A stretch of 64,000 nt of DNA, taken from the NCBI GenBank assembly GCA_025774935.1, contig JALGZK010000002.1, positions 298,254-362,253 of the forward strand. The letters are read 5' to 3'. Shown piece by piece: positions 53,201 to 60,688 of this stretch. The first letter of the stretch is position 1. Every line of letters starts with the position of its first letter. The notes under the pieces are model-generated. The model saw only the letters and a list, made by a program, of their open reading frames with translations. It made no database searches and was not told the DNA's origin. Made by a program: the position numbers and the translations under genes. This stretch comes from a bacterium (lineage in GTDB: Bacteria; Joyebacterota; Joyebacteria; Joyebacterales; Joyebacteraceae).

Positions 53201-53687
53201 CCCACAGCTCCAGCGCCAGCTCGCGGAGATGAAGGGGCAGCAGCAGCGGATCCTGGAGGAGGCGCGGAGGCTCGCTGAGGAGTTCGGGAACAGGGACGAG
53301 ATCCTGGGGAGGCTCGACGACACCGTCGAGCAGATCGAGAACACGCTCGCCGAGATGGAACGGACCGGAGCGTCACAGGAGACGATCGACCGGCAGCGGC
53401 GCATCCTGTCGAGGCTCCTCGACGCGCAGCGGTCTCTCCGCCGCCGCGACTACACGCGGGAGCGGCGCTCGCGCTCCGGGGACGCCTACGCGCGCACCGC
53501 CCCCCGGGCTCTGGGGGACGACGTAACGCGCGCGACGCAGGAGCTTCGTGAGGACCTCCTGCGGGCCATGCAGCGAGACTACCCGTCGGAGTACCGCGAG
53601 CTCATCCGGGCCTACTTCGAAGGCCTCTCGGCCGACATGCTGTCGGACGAGCCCGCGCCCGGGCGACGGGGGGAGGTCGCGCCGTGA
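50268..53687 (+). CDS. DUF4175-family membrane protein with long coiled coil
   Basis: An 1139-residue protein. Three hydrophobic segments near the N-terminus (about 35-52, 62-80 and 160-178) anchor it. About 200-520 are beta-rich Ig-like domains, apparently periplasmic. From about 530 to 770 it is a highly charged Glu/Lys-rich coiled coil (VDDLEELVDEQEDLREEFEE and similar). A further helical region (900-990) is Gln/Met-rich (MQQLMQQLQQMAEQQSQL) and the last 100 residues are basic. This order fits DUF4175. It may act as a long periplasmic scaffold for the MoxR/BatA group. The stop overlaps the next start by 4 bp. Confidence 0.85.
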   Translation: MTQAERGHHELMRRIASAGRRWRRRAAAHGLLRVLTPAIAAVVLYLALDALFVLPRGVRIVWLTGTAMFLLAGLAVLVVRPLMRKLDPVGIAARIEAEHPELGERLEASAELWEKRGRGKHGYSVELIDALIEKTVADAAGIDFGAVRGTARARRWALALGIVVVGALGLAGLGSRLGPALGRLARPFAVVETQAVTITVEPGDTTLLSGDDLIITATVTGPSGDGAVLTYEYEGEIPRERAMTSDVTGERTAVPDPSSESAHRATLGDVRTDLRYSVSVGETESPTYTATVIERPFVTGLRLDYEFPAYSGLLARTVDENNGDVTALTGTRIGLTLTASKPLESARLVFESGEPLPLEREGASVFRGGMLVVESATYSIEITDTDGLSNGDPATYSIVAVRDEYPLVRIVEPGEDREVPRDMSFPLVISALDDYGVSDLTIRYSIEGLATEGVLPLANLGRRGERELVKEAVWDLSETGILPGAVLVYFAEVTDNDRVSGPKISRSESYLIRFPSMAELYSEVSGDQDEMVDDLEELVDEQEDLREEFEEIQEELRSDPSVDWQKEEEIEAALERQEELAEEVGEMADKMSELTDKMSESDRVTLETLEKTEEITKLLDEVATEEMRELIEQIREAMEQISPEQVSQAMEQMEITQDDYLRRLEQTLNLLKRVKAEQDLADIANRAEDLAERQERLAEEAGQSPGGQQCERMSEEQAELSKEAEQLREDLEKAIEEMSQVDRQTAEQMQEAAEEMDMSGMLEKMEQARSSFMEKKPGEAGPMCQSASNDLLTLFTSLSSCQGGMACSLEQRDREATLRAIDELLGVSSEQEKVVDAVEDRARIPRSEIVELVAKETDLAESMSAIAERMFVVSKESFVIDPSVYRAFGIVEMFMIRAAAQIADGGASAGRREAREALGRVNGLIVSLLTANQSNSPSSGGSSMQQLMQQLQQMAEQQSQLNDSTEELRQRLEEMGMNPQLQRQLAEMKGQQQRILEEARRLAEEFGNRDEILGRLDDTVEQIENTLAEMERTGASQETIDRQRRILSRLLDAQRSLRRRDYTRERRSRSGDAYARTAPRALGDDVTRATQELREDLLRAMQRDYPSEYRELIRAYFEGLSADMLSDEPAPGRRGEVAP

Positions 53688-55576
53688 CGTCAGCGTTCCT
53701 CGGAATGAGCGCGCGCGGAAAGCGCGGAAGCGGACGGTCCCGGCGCGGTCTCGCGGTGGTCCTCGCGATCACGATCGTCGTGACGACGGTGCTCGCCTCG
53801 ACGCCGCTCGCGGCCAGGCGGACGTCCGCCGAGATCGACCCGACCGAGCTCGATCTCAACGCGGCGCGGCAGGCGCTCGTCCTCGGCGACACCGACGAGG
53901 CGATCCGGCTGTATCAGAGCATCCTCGAGCGGGAGCCCGAGAACACCGCCGCATTCTGGGGTCTCGTCCGGGCCTACTCGACGGCAGGCATGGACCGCGA
54001 GCTTCTCGTGCTCCTCGAGCAGCGGCTCGCAGAGAGACCGCACGACAGGCGCGCGATGGTCGAGATGGGATCCGCGTACGCGAGGCTCGGGGAGTTCGGC
54101 CTAGCGCACGAGATCTGGCTCCTGGCGATCGCGGAGGCGCCCGACGACCCCGACAGCTACTACGAGATAGGGGCTCTCGAGCTCAGGCACAGGATGTACG
54201 AGGACGCCGCCGGAATCTACCTCAAGGGCAGGATGGTCATCGGGCACCCCGGCCTCTACGGACAGGAGCTTGTCCAGGCGTACACGGTTCTCGGCGAGTA
54301 CGAGAAGGCGGTCGCGGAGTGCCTCGTCGTGGCCGAGGAGCGCGGGGGCCTCGTCCAGTGGGCGACGAACCGGATCGAGCTCATGCTCGACGCGGGAGCA
54401 CCGAGACGGGACGTAAGGCGCTGGGTGGACGACATCGCCGAGTCGCCCGACGCATCGCCGGCCGGTCTGGCGTTCGCGGGGAGCGTCTTCCTCGTGCTGG
54501 AGGAGCCCGACCGCGCGCTCGAGGCGTTCCTCCGCGCTGACGAGCTGACCGGAGAGGGCGGACGCGAGCTCGTGAGGTTCGCGACGATCCTCAGGGACGG
54601 CGGAGACCTCGAGGAGGCGCGGGAAGCGTTTCTGATGGTCGCGGAGCGCCATCCCGAGTCCGAGACCGCGGCCGCGGCGAGGGTGGAGGCCGCGCGGATC
54701 CTCCCGGCGCTCGGGGACCCGCGGGGCGCGGTGGCGGAGCTCAAGGCGGTGGCGAACGAGTTCCCCGCATGGCGCGAGGGCGGAGAGGCGCTCCTGGCCG
54801 CGGCACGGATCGAGGTCGTGAACCTGCGCGCCCCGGAGGCCGCCCTCGGCACGATCGAGGAGCTTTCGATCGGGACGCGCGCGAGGCTCCACCAGATCCG
54901 GCACGCGGGAGCGCTTCTCGAGATCGACGCATACCTCATGCTCGGGCGGCTGGACGACGCCTACGCCCGCGCCGCGCTCCTGCTCGAGGAGCGGACGAAG
55001 GACGAGGTGAGGGCGCAGGCGATGTTCCAGCTCGGGTACGTCTCGTTCCTCAAGCTCGACGCGAGGAAGGCGATCGAAGAGCTGCGTGCGATGGTCGAGG
55101 GCGACCCCGGCAGCAGGTTCGTGAACGAGGCCCTCCGTCTCATGCTCGTCATTGCCGAATCGGAAGAAGGGGGCGAGCAGGAGTCGCTCGAGCTCTTCGC
55201 GGCAGCACACTCGGCGAAGCTCTCGGGCGACACCATCACTGCGCGCGACCGGATCAACGAGATCGCCTCGGGCCACGCCGGCTCGCCGGCCGCACCGGAG
55301 GCGCTCATGCTCCTCGGGGCGATGGAGGAAGAAGCGGGCGACCCCGAAGGCGCCCTCGAGGTCTACGCGCGCGTGGTGGAGTCGGAGGAGGCGATCCGGG
55401 TTCTGGCTGTTGCGAGGATGCGGCGGGGCGACATCCTTGCGGAAGAGGGCGGGCGCAACGACGACGCGATCGCGGAGTACGCCGCGATTCTCGAGGACCT
55501 TCCGCCGAACTTCCTCTCCGGCGAGGCGAGGCGGAAGCTCGACCGGCTGAGAAGGGGAGGGGAGCTCGAAGGATGA
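53684..55576 (+). CDS. TPR-repeat protein with N-terminal signal/anchor
   Basis: A 630-residue protein starting at GTG in a GTGA overlap with the DUF4175 gene. Residues 20-45 form a signal peptide or anchor. From about 57 the chain is a continuous series of 34-residue helix pairs typical of tetratricopeptide repeats (LNAARQALVLGDTDEAIRLYQ and AAFWGLVRAYSTAGMDRELL). About sixteen repeats can be fitted. It has no catalytic motif; TPR solenoids bind partner proteins, probably the other members of this operon. The stop overlaps the next ATG by 4 bp. Confidence 0.87.
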   Translation: MTSAFLGMSARGKRGSGRSRRGLAVVLAITIVVTTVLASTPLAARRTSAEIDPTELDLNAARQALVLGDTDEAIRLYQSILEREPENTAAFWGLVRAYSTAGMDRELLVLLEQRLAERPHDRRAMVEMGSAYARLGEFGLAHEIWLLAIAEAPDDPDSYYEIGALELRHRMYEDAAGIYLKGRMVIGHPGLYGQELVQAYTVLGEYEKAVAECLVVAEERGGLVQWATNRIELMLDAGAPRRDVRRWVDDIAESPDASPAGLAFAGSVFLVLEEPDRALEAFLRADELTGEGGRELVRFATILRDGGDLEEAREAFLMVAERHPESETAAAARVEAARILPALGDPRGAVAELKAVANEFPAWREGGEALLAAARIEVVNLRAPEAALGTIEELSIGTRARLHQIRHAGALLEIDAYLMLGRLDDAYARAALLLEERTKDEVRAQAMFQLGYVSFLKLDARKAIEELRAMVEGDPGSRFVNEALRLMLVIAESEEGGEQESLELFAAAHSAKLSGDTITARDRINEIASGHAGSPAAPEALMLLGAMEEEAGDPEGALEVYARVVESEEAIRVLAVARMRRGDILAEEGGRNDDAIAEYAAILEDLPPNFLSGEARRKLDRLRRGGELEG

Positions 55577-56880
55577 GGGACCGGTCCGCTTGCGCCGCGT
55601 GCATCACTCTGGCGCTCGCTCTCACGCTCGCGTTCGTGTTTGCCCCCGGGCTCATGCCGGGAACGGCCTCGCTGGCGCGCGCCGCGACGCTCATCCCGAT
55701 GGACCTCACGCAGACCGACCACCTGAAGTCGTACGGCGTCGCCTACTGGGCGCTCGAGAGGGGCTACCGCGTCGAGTGGCTCCTGAACTACCGAAGCGGC
55801 TCGTTCCTCATCCTGGACGGGGGCGACGACCTCTGGGCGGAGTGCCGCTACCGCGGCGTTCTCTGGGAGGAGCCGGGTGGTGGGGAGCTCACGTCGATCT
55901 ACGCGACGATCGAGGCGGAGAACATGGAGGTCGTCCTTCTGGAGAAGGCGCCGGCGGTCGCGCTATACGCGCCGGACAACATCCAGCCGTGGGACGATGC
56001 CGTGATGCTCGCGCTCGAGTACGCGGAGATCCCCTACACGGTGATCTGGGATCGCGAGGTCCTCGGAGGAGAACTCGACCGGTTCGACTGGCTGCACCTG
56101 CACCACGAGGACTTCACCGGGCAGTACGGGAAGTTCTTCGCGTCTTTCCAGAACGCGGACTGGTACAAGGAACAGAAGGTACTCTACGAGCAGCTCGCCG
56201 CCGATCAGGGGTTCCCGTCCGTCTCCGAGCACAAGAAGGCGAGCGCCCGCGCGATTCGGGAGTACGTGAGGCGTGGGGGGTTCCTCTTCTCGATGTGCTC
56301 CGGGACGGACAGCTTCGACGTAGCGCTTTCATCAGCTGGGGTCGACATCGTCGCGGCGCCGTTCGACGGCGACCCGCCCGAGGCGCGTTATCAGACGAAG
56401 ATCGACTACACCCTGAGCTTCGCGTTCGAGGACTTCACGCTGATCCCGAACCCGATGGTCTACGAGTTCTCCGACATCGACATGACGGAGGTGGCGAAGC
56501 TCCGTCCGGAGGAGATCGACTATTTCACGCTCTTCGAGTTCGCCGCCAAGCACGACCCCGTCCCGACGATGCTCACGCAGAACCACGTGAACGTGGTGAA
56601 GGGATTCATGGGGCAGACGACGAGCTACAGCCGCGACCTCGTGAAGCGGCACGTGACGGTCCTGGCCGACTACCCGTCGACCGCCGAAGTGAAGTACGTT
56701 CACGGCAGCTTCGGACGCGGTACCTTCACGTACCTCGGGGGACACGACCCCGAGGACTACCGCCATCTCGTCGGCGACCCGCCGACCATCCTCTCGATGC
56801 ACAAGAGCTCACCTGGTTATCGCCTCATCCTCAACAACATCCTCTTCCCGGCGGCGAAGAAAAAGGAGCGGAAGACCTAG
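55573..56880 (+). CDS. Secreted protein of unknown function (database relatives often called 'asparagine synthetase B')
   Basis: A 435-residue protein with a signal peptide to about residue 38. The mature part begins LIPMDLTQTDHLKSYGVAYW and ALERGYRVEWLLNYRSGSFL, followed by a Rossmann-like layout with an active-site-like segment GGFLFSMCSGTDSFD that resembles DUF4159. As I recall, relatives in Bacteroidetes carry the label 'asparagine synthetase B', but I see no N-terminal Cys amidotransferase site and no ATP-pyrophosphatase loop, so that name should not be used. ATGA overlap with the TPR gene. Likely a secreted component of the DUF4159/DUF4175 cluster. The 561-nt gap after it (56881-57441) holds no gene, promoter or clear hairpin that I can support. 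Confidence 0.8.
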   Translation: MRDRSACAACITLALALTLAFVFAPGLMPGTASLARAATLIPMDLTQTDHLKSYGVAYWALERGYRVEWLLNYRSGSFLILDGGDDLWAECRYRGVLWEEPGGGELTSIYATIEAENMEVVLLEKAPAVALYAPDNIQPWDDAVMLALEYAEIPYTVIWDREVLGGELDRFDWLHLHHEDFTGQYGKFFASFQNADWYKEQKVLYEQLAADQGFPSVSEHKKASARAIREYVRRGGFLFSMCSGTDSFDVALSSAGVDIVAAPFDGDPPEARYQTKIDYTLSFAFEDFTLIPNPMVYEFSDIDMTEVAKLRPEEIDYFTLFEFAAKHDPVPTMLTQNHVNVVKGFMGQTTSYSRDLVKRHVTVLADYPSTAEVKYVHGSFGRGTFTYLGGHDPEDYRHLVGDPPTILSMHKSSPGYRLILNNILFPAAKKKERKT

Positions 56881-57441
56881 CGGGACCCCGCGTCCGGGGA
56901 CCCCGTCTTCGCCCTCCGCCGATGCGTGCAACCCGCCGCTCGCGCGCCGAGTCGAACAAGATGACATCGCATTCCTCCCTCAAGATCGCGCCGTCGGGAC
57001 GCACCTGGGAGGACACAGCCTTGCTTGGCTGGCATAGACTGTCTCCGGTCTCCCGGCGGCGCACCCCTATCCCGCAACTACAGACGAAAGCCCCTGACAC
57101 CCCGACACCGGTTTGACCCGGCCTGCATCAGAATAATGTGAAGCGTGAGTGGTGGTCAGTTGCTGAATCCACTCAGGAGTTGCCCGGCGTGAGACGCTGG
57201 GTCATGCGACGTGGTCGCGGAAGGGGGAGTGAGGCATGCACGTCACGGTTTCGAGCGGATCGGACGGGCGCTTCTGGGGACGACGGGCTCAGGTACCCGC
57301 GAAACGGAGGTCGATGCCCGCGCGGCCGTGAGGCGGTCCGCGTGACGGATCCGAGCCGACGAGGCCCTTCACTTGGAGCCGACAGCTTCGTGAGTGCACC
57401 ACGGGGCCAGACAAAGACAACGCAAAGCGAGGGAAGAGACG

Positions 57442-57999
57442 ATGAGAGCGTGGACAGCAATCGCGATGGTAGTCATTCTGGCGTCGGCAATCCCGGCGGG
57501 GGCACAGACGTTCGAGCTGGCGGATGAAGTGCGGGACCCGATCCCACCTGACGGCTCGCCGTGGCATGAGATCTTCCCCGCGTACTGTACGATGACGACG
57601 CAAGATGCTTACGAGGACAACGGGGACGGAATGGTCAGCGCCTGCGACTTCATCACCCTGAGCGGCACGCGCTATCACATCGACTGGGCTGGGCCGACGT
57701 ACTGGATCGAGTGCGAGCCCGGGATCCCGCCGTGGGGCGCTGAGCCCACCGAGCCGCAGACGGGCGGGGACCCGACGTGCGAGGTCTGGCACGAGGTCTA
57801 CCCGAACTTCTGCCAGGAACATCACATCGAGGGCTGGGACGACAACGGCGACGGCGTTCTCGGTGTGTGCGACTTCATCCTCGTCGGGGGTCAGTGGTGC
57901 CACATCGTCGATGTCAGTCTGAACATCACGGTGACTCCCACCGTTTCGCCGACTGAGGACAGCACCTGGGGTAAGATCAAGGCGTTCTTCGGATTCTAG
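57442..57999 (+). CDS. Small secreted protein with two 75-residue DNGDG/Cys repeats and a TW-x-x-K tail
   Basis: A 185-residue secreted protein with signal peptide to residue 21 (PAGAQ). Two repeats are in exact register at an offset of 75 residues: W41-H42/W116-H117, P46/P121, C49/C124, DNGDG 59-63/134-138, C68-D69-F70/C143-D144-F145, and H79/H154. The DNGDG loop looks like a calcium-binding site and the two Cys in each repeat may pair. A Thr/Pro/Val linker precedes the C-terminal tail DSTWGKIKAFFGF, shared with the beta-helix proteins at 42123 and 59313. I do not recognise a named family. ATG 57442 follows GAGGGAAGA. Confidence 0.82.
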   Translation: MRAWTAIAMVVILASAIPAGAQTFELADEVRDPIPPDGSPWHEIFPAYCTMTTQDAYEDNGDGMVSACDFITLSGTRYHIDWAGPTYWIECEPGIPPWGAEPTEPQTGGDPTCEVWHEVYPNFCQEHHIEGWDDNGDGVLGVCDFILVGGQWCHIVDVSLNITVTPTVSPTEDSTWGKIKAFFGF

Positions 58000-58030
58000 G
58001 CGTTCGCCGGACCCCCCCCTGTCTGGTGCG

Positions 58031-58058
58031 GCCGCCCGGCGCTTCGGCGCCGGGCGGC
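58031..58058 (+). terminator. Perfect 12-bp hairpin with TTCG loop
   Basis: GCCGCCCGGCGC (58031-58042), loop TTCG, GCGCCGGGCGGC (58047-58058), 31 nt after the stop codon. The UUCG tetraloop makes it unusually stable; no T-tract follows. Confidence 0.65.
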
Positions 58059-58173
58059 GTCCGTCTGGGGGCGTCGCCCACGCCCGACTCGAGGCGGGTG
58101 CTGACACGGGGGTTGGTGGGTGATAGTCTTGCGCTTCGGAAACAGCGCCGCCCTCTCGTAACCAGGAGAACCC

Positions 58174-59322
58174 TTGAGCCACGTCGGACCCCCGCGCGCG
58201 CCCACCCGCGCGCCCACTCGCGCAGCAGCACCGGTCGCGCTCGCCACCCTTCTGATTGCGGTCCTCGCGGCCGCCGCGTTCGGCGGGACTCCTCCGCGCA
58301 ACATCATCCTGTTCATCGGCGACGGCATGGGAGCCTCGCACGTTACCGCGGGGCGCGTCGCGGCCGGTGGCCTGCACCTGGACCGCTTCCGGGTGGCCGG
58401 TCACCTCGCTACCCATCCTGCGAACGACCTCGTCCCGGACTCGGCCGCGGCAGGAACCGCGCTCGCGACCGGGTACAGGACGCTGAACGGGGCCGTCTCG
58501 CTCTCACCGTCGGGACGCAAGCTCAAGACGGTCGCCGAGCACGCCGAGGAGCTCGGGATGGCCACCGGCATCGTCGCGACGTGTTCAGTGACCCACGCGA
58601 CTCCGGCGTCGTTCTTCGCACACGTCGAAAGCAGGGGCGACCATGCGGGAATCGCGGAGCATCTCGCGGTCAGCGGCGTCGACGTGCTCCTGGGCGGTGG
58701 GTGGTCCTACTTCGCGCCCAGGTCCGACCCGGAGAGCCGGCGGGAGGACGAACTGGACCTCGTCTCGACCCTGCGCGAGCGCTTGCCGGTGGTGCGGTCG
58801 TACGAGGAGCTCGTCGCGACCGCGGACGTCGATGGGGTCGTCGGTCTCTTCGCGCCCGGGCATCCGCCGGAGGCGGGGGCTCGCGGGTACTCGCTCGCGG
58901 ACCTCACCGCGAAGAGCATCGAGATCCTGTCGCAGGACGACGACGGCTTCTTCCTCATGGTGGAGGGATCTCAGATCGACTGGGCGGCGCACGACCATGA
59001 CACCGTGGGAGTCATCGAGGAGATGCTCGACTTCGACGGCGCGGTCGGGGTCGGGCTCGACTTCGCGCAGGCGGACGGACGGACGCTCGTGATCGTAACG
59101 GCCGACCACGAGACCGGCGGGTTCGCGGTGAGAGACGGTTCAGTGGAGGAGCGGGCGGTCACGGACGGCGGCTATGCAGCAGAAGGTCACACGGCGTCGC
59201 TCGTGCCGATCTTCGCGTACGGCCCGATGTCCGACGACTTCGGCGGGATCCACGAGAACACCTACGTAGGCGAGACCCTCATCTCACACGTTCGACGGCG
59301 GGGCCTTGAGGCTCAGCGGTAG
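58174..59322 (+). CDS. Alkaline phosphatase family protein
   Basis: A 382-residue secreted PhoA-superfamily enzyme. The start is TTG with AGGAGA upstream; a hydrophobic signal segment lies at about 18-38. Active-site residues: D50 in FIGDGMG, nucleophile S90 in PDSAAAGTALATG, SVTHATPASFFAH, EGSQIDWAAHDHD, TADHETGG and the final metal His in GHTASLVPIFAYG. The set is complete, so it should hydrolyse phosphomonoesters with two zinc ions and one magnesium ion. At 382 residues it is shorter than E. coli PhoA but within range of bacterial relatives. Its 3' end overlaps the convergent beta-helix gene by 10 bp. Confidence 0.94.
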   Translation: MSHVGPPRAPTRAPTRAAAPVALATLLIAVLAAAAFGGTPPRNIILFIGDGMGASHVTAGRVAAGGLHLDRFRVAGHLATHPANDLVPDSAAAGTALATGYRTLNGAVSLSPSGRKLKTVAEHAEELGMATGIVATCSVTHATPASFFAHVESRGDHAGIAEHLAVSGVDVLLGGGWSYFAPRSDPESRREDELDLVSTLRERLPVVRSYEELVATADVDGVVGLFAPGHPPEAGARGYSLADLTAKSIEILSQDDDGFFLMVEGSQIDWAAHDHDTVGVIEEMLDFDGAVGVGLDFAQADGRTLVIVTADHETGGFAVRDGSVEERAVTDGGYAAEGHTASLVPIFAYGPMSDDFGGIHENTYVGETLISHVRRRGLEAQR

Positions 59323-60449
59323 AGTCCCTTGATCGCTCCCCACGTCGTGGCCTCAGCAGGGCTGTCACAGGCGCTGCAACCTTCGGGCGCCGCTCCGACA
59401 AGCTCGTTCCAGCTGTTGTTCTCGGGGAGGCAGTCCGAGTTCGCGCAGAGGGTCAGGTTGTCCGAGGCCATGTCGCAGAACCTCGGGTCGACGAACATGT
59501 TCTCGCCGGGGCTTCCACAGAGATCATCGCCGTACTCGTTGCCGTACACTGCGCAGTGCACGACGACCGGATCGCTCTCCCCGCCGCACGCAACCCCCTT
59601 CCCGAGGGTGTTGAACGCGATGATGGAACTCGAGACCACCGGGGAGGAGCTGTAGCACCAGATTCCACCGGCTTGGTCTCCCGCGTTCCCGGAGATCGTC
59701 ACGCTCGTAATCGCGGTGTCCGCTTCGTAGAGGTAGATCGCACCTCCCGGTCCGTTCGTCACCGAGTTCCCGACCAACACGCAGTCGGACATCGCGACCC
59801 GGCTTGCAGGCTGCTCGCAGTACCAGCCTCCGCCCCGCGAGTAAGCGACGTTGTCGACGAAGACCACCCCCTCGAGGCTCGGGGTCGCGCCGGTCGAGGA
59901 GCCGAGCCCGCCGCCGTAGATGGCGTAGTTCTCCGCGAACTGGCAGTTCGTGATCGTCGGTGACGAGGCGCCCCGGCAGTACACCGCCCCTCCGTAGCTC
60001 GACCCGCCCGTCGTGCTGCAGTAGAGGAACTTGCAGTTCTCAATGACAGGAGACGCATCCTGCAGGTAGATGGCACCTCCGCTGTTGCCGCTCCCGTTCC
60101 TGATCGTGAATCCACGGATGACGGAGGTTCCGTCCTGTCCACCCGAGAGATTGAAGGCGCGCCCGAGGTCCAGGCAGTTGATCGTCGTGAGGTTCGGCCC
60201 GAGCTCCGATCGGACCACGAGGTTCTTGGTGCCGAAGCTCACGTCCCGGTTCATGTCGCCCGTGTATACACCTTCGGCTACCCAGATCGTGTCGCCCTCG
60301 CTCGCGGCGAGAACGGCTTCCTTGATCGTCAGGTAGTCGCCGCCGCCGGCGTGGTCGACGCGGACCTCGGTGCCGGGGGAGAGGGCAGTGAGTGCGGCCG
60401 TCGCGAGGAGCGTCACAGCGAGCAACACGGAGGACGAACGGGAGTTCAT
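59313..60449 (-). CDS. Secreted right-handed beta-helix protein with TW-x-x-K tail
   Basis: A 378-residue secreted protein with signal peptide to about residue 24. The mature part starts VRVDHAGGGDYLTIKEAVLA, parallel to the protein at 42123. Beta-helix rungs follow (FTIRNGSGNSGGAIYL, CQFAENYAIYGGGL and so on), with many Cys and Asn residues. The C-terminus, AEATTWGAIKGLYR, carries the shared tail. ATG follows AAGGAGG. It is divergent from the metalloprotease gene, with a promoter for each in the 239-nt gap between them. No enzyme activity can be read from the sequence; a binding or surface role is as likely. Confidence 0.87.
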   Translation of the reverse strand: MNSRSSSVLLAVTLLATAALTALSPGTEVRVDHAGGGDYLTIKEAVLAASEGDTIWVAEGVYTGDMNRDVSFGTKNLVVRSELGPNLTTINCLDLGRAFNLSGGQDGTSVIRGFTIRNGSGNSGGAIYLQDASPVIENCKFLYCSTTGGSSYGGAVYCRGASSPTITNCQFAENYAIYGGGLGSSTGATPSLEGVVFVDNVAYSRGGGWYCEQPASRVAMSDCVLVGNSVTNGPGGAIYLYEADTAITSVTISGNAGDQAGGIWCYSSSPVVSSSIIAFNTLGKGVACGGESDPVVVHCAVYGNEYGDDLCGSPGENMFVDPRFCDMASDNLTLCANSDCLPENNSWNELVGAAPEGCSACDSPAEATTWGAIKGLYR

Positions 60450-60496
60450 CTTCGCGCCTCCTTGACAGGCAACTTACGAGCGTGTGTCGTTGTCTG

Positions 60497-60525
60497 AAGG
60501 TAGCAGAGGGACACGCGGGCCGCAA
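60497..60525 (-). promoter_or_regulatory. Sigma-70-type promoter of the beta-helix gene (minus strand)
   Basis: Read on the minus strand: TTGCGG (60525-60520), a 17-nt spacer and TACCTT (60502-60497), about 48 nt before the start codon. Confidence 0.5.
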
Positions 60526-60568
60526 CGCCCCGGCCGAAGTGGAGTTCAGGCCATAACACAGGAATCAT

Positions 60569-60597
60569 TTGCATTGTGCACAAAATCGTGCTAGAAT
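60569..60597 (+). promoter_or_regulatory. Sigma-70-type promoter of the metalloprotease gene
   Basis: TTGCAT (60569-60574), a 17-nt A/T-rich spacer and TAGAAT (60592-60597), about 92 nt before the start codon. Confidence 0.6.
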
Positions 60598-60688
60598 CAA
60601 GTCCGTGGGCAGGGGGGCGACCTCGCTGCTCACACATATGTTGTGATGCGTGCAGGAAGTGCGACCCCTACCCTACAGGAGGGAAACG

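Noticed and set aside
56881-57441. Possible small genes or a regulatory RNA in the 561-nt gap
   Set aside because: Frames there have no ribosome-binding site and no continuity with the neighbours. TTGACC near 57115 has no -10 box at a usual distance. Nothing can be supported.
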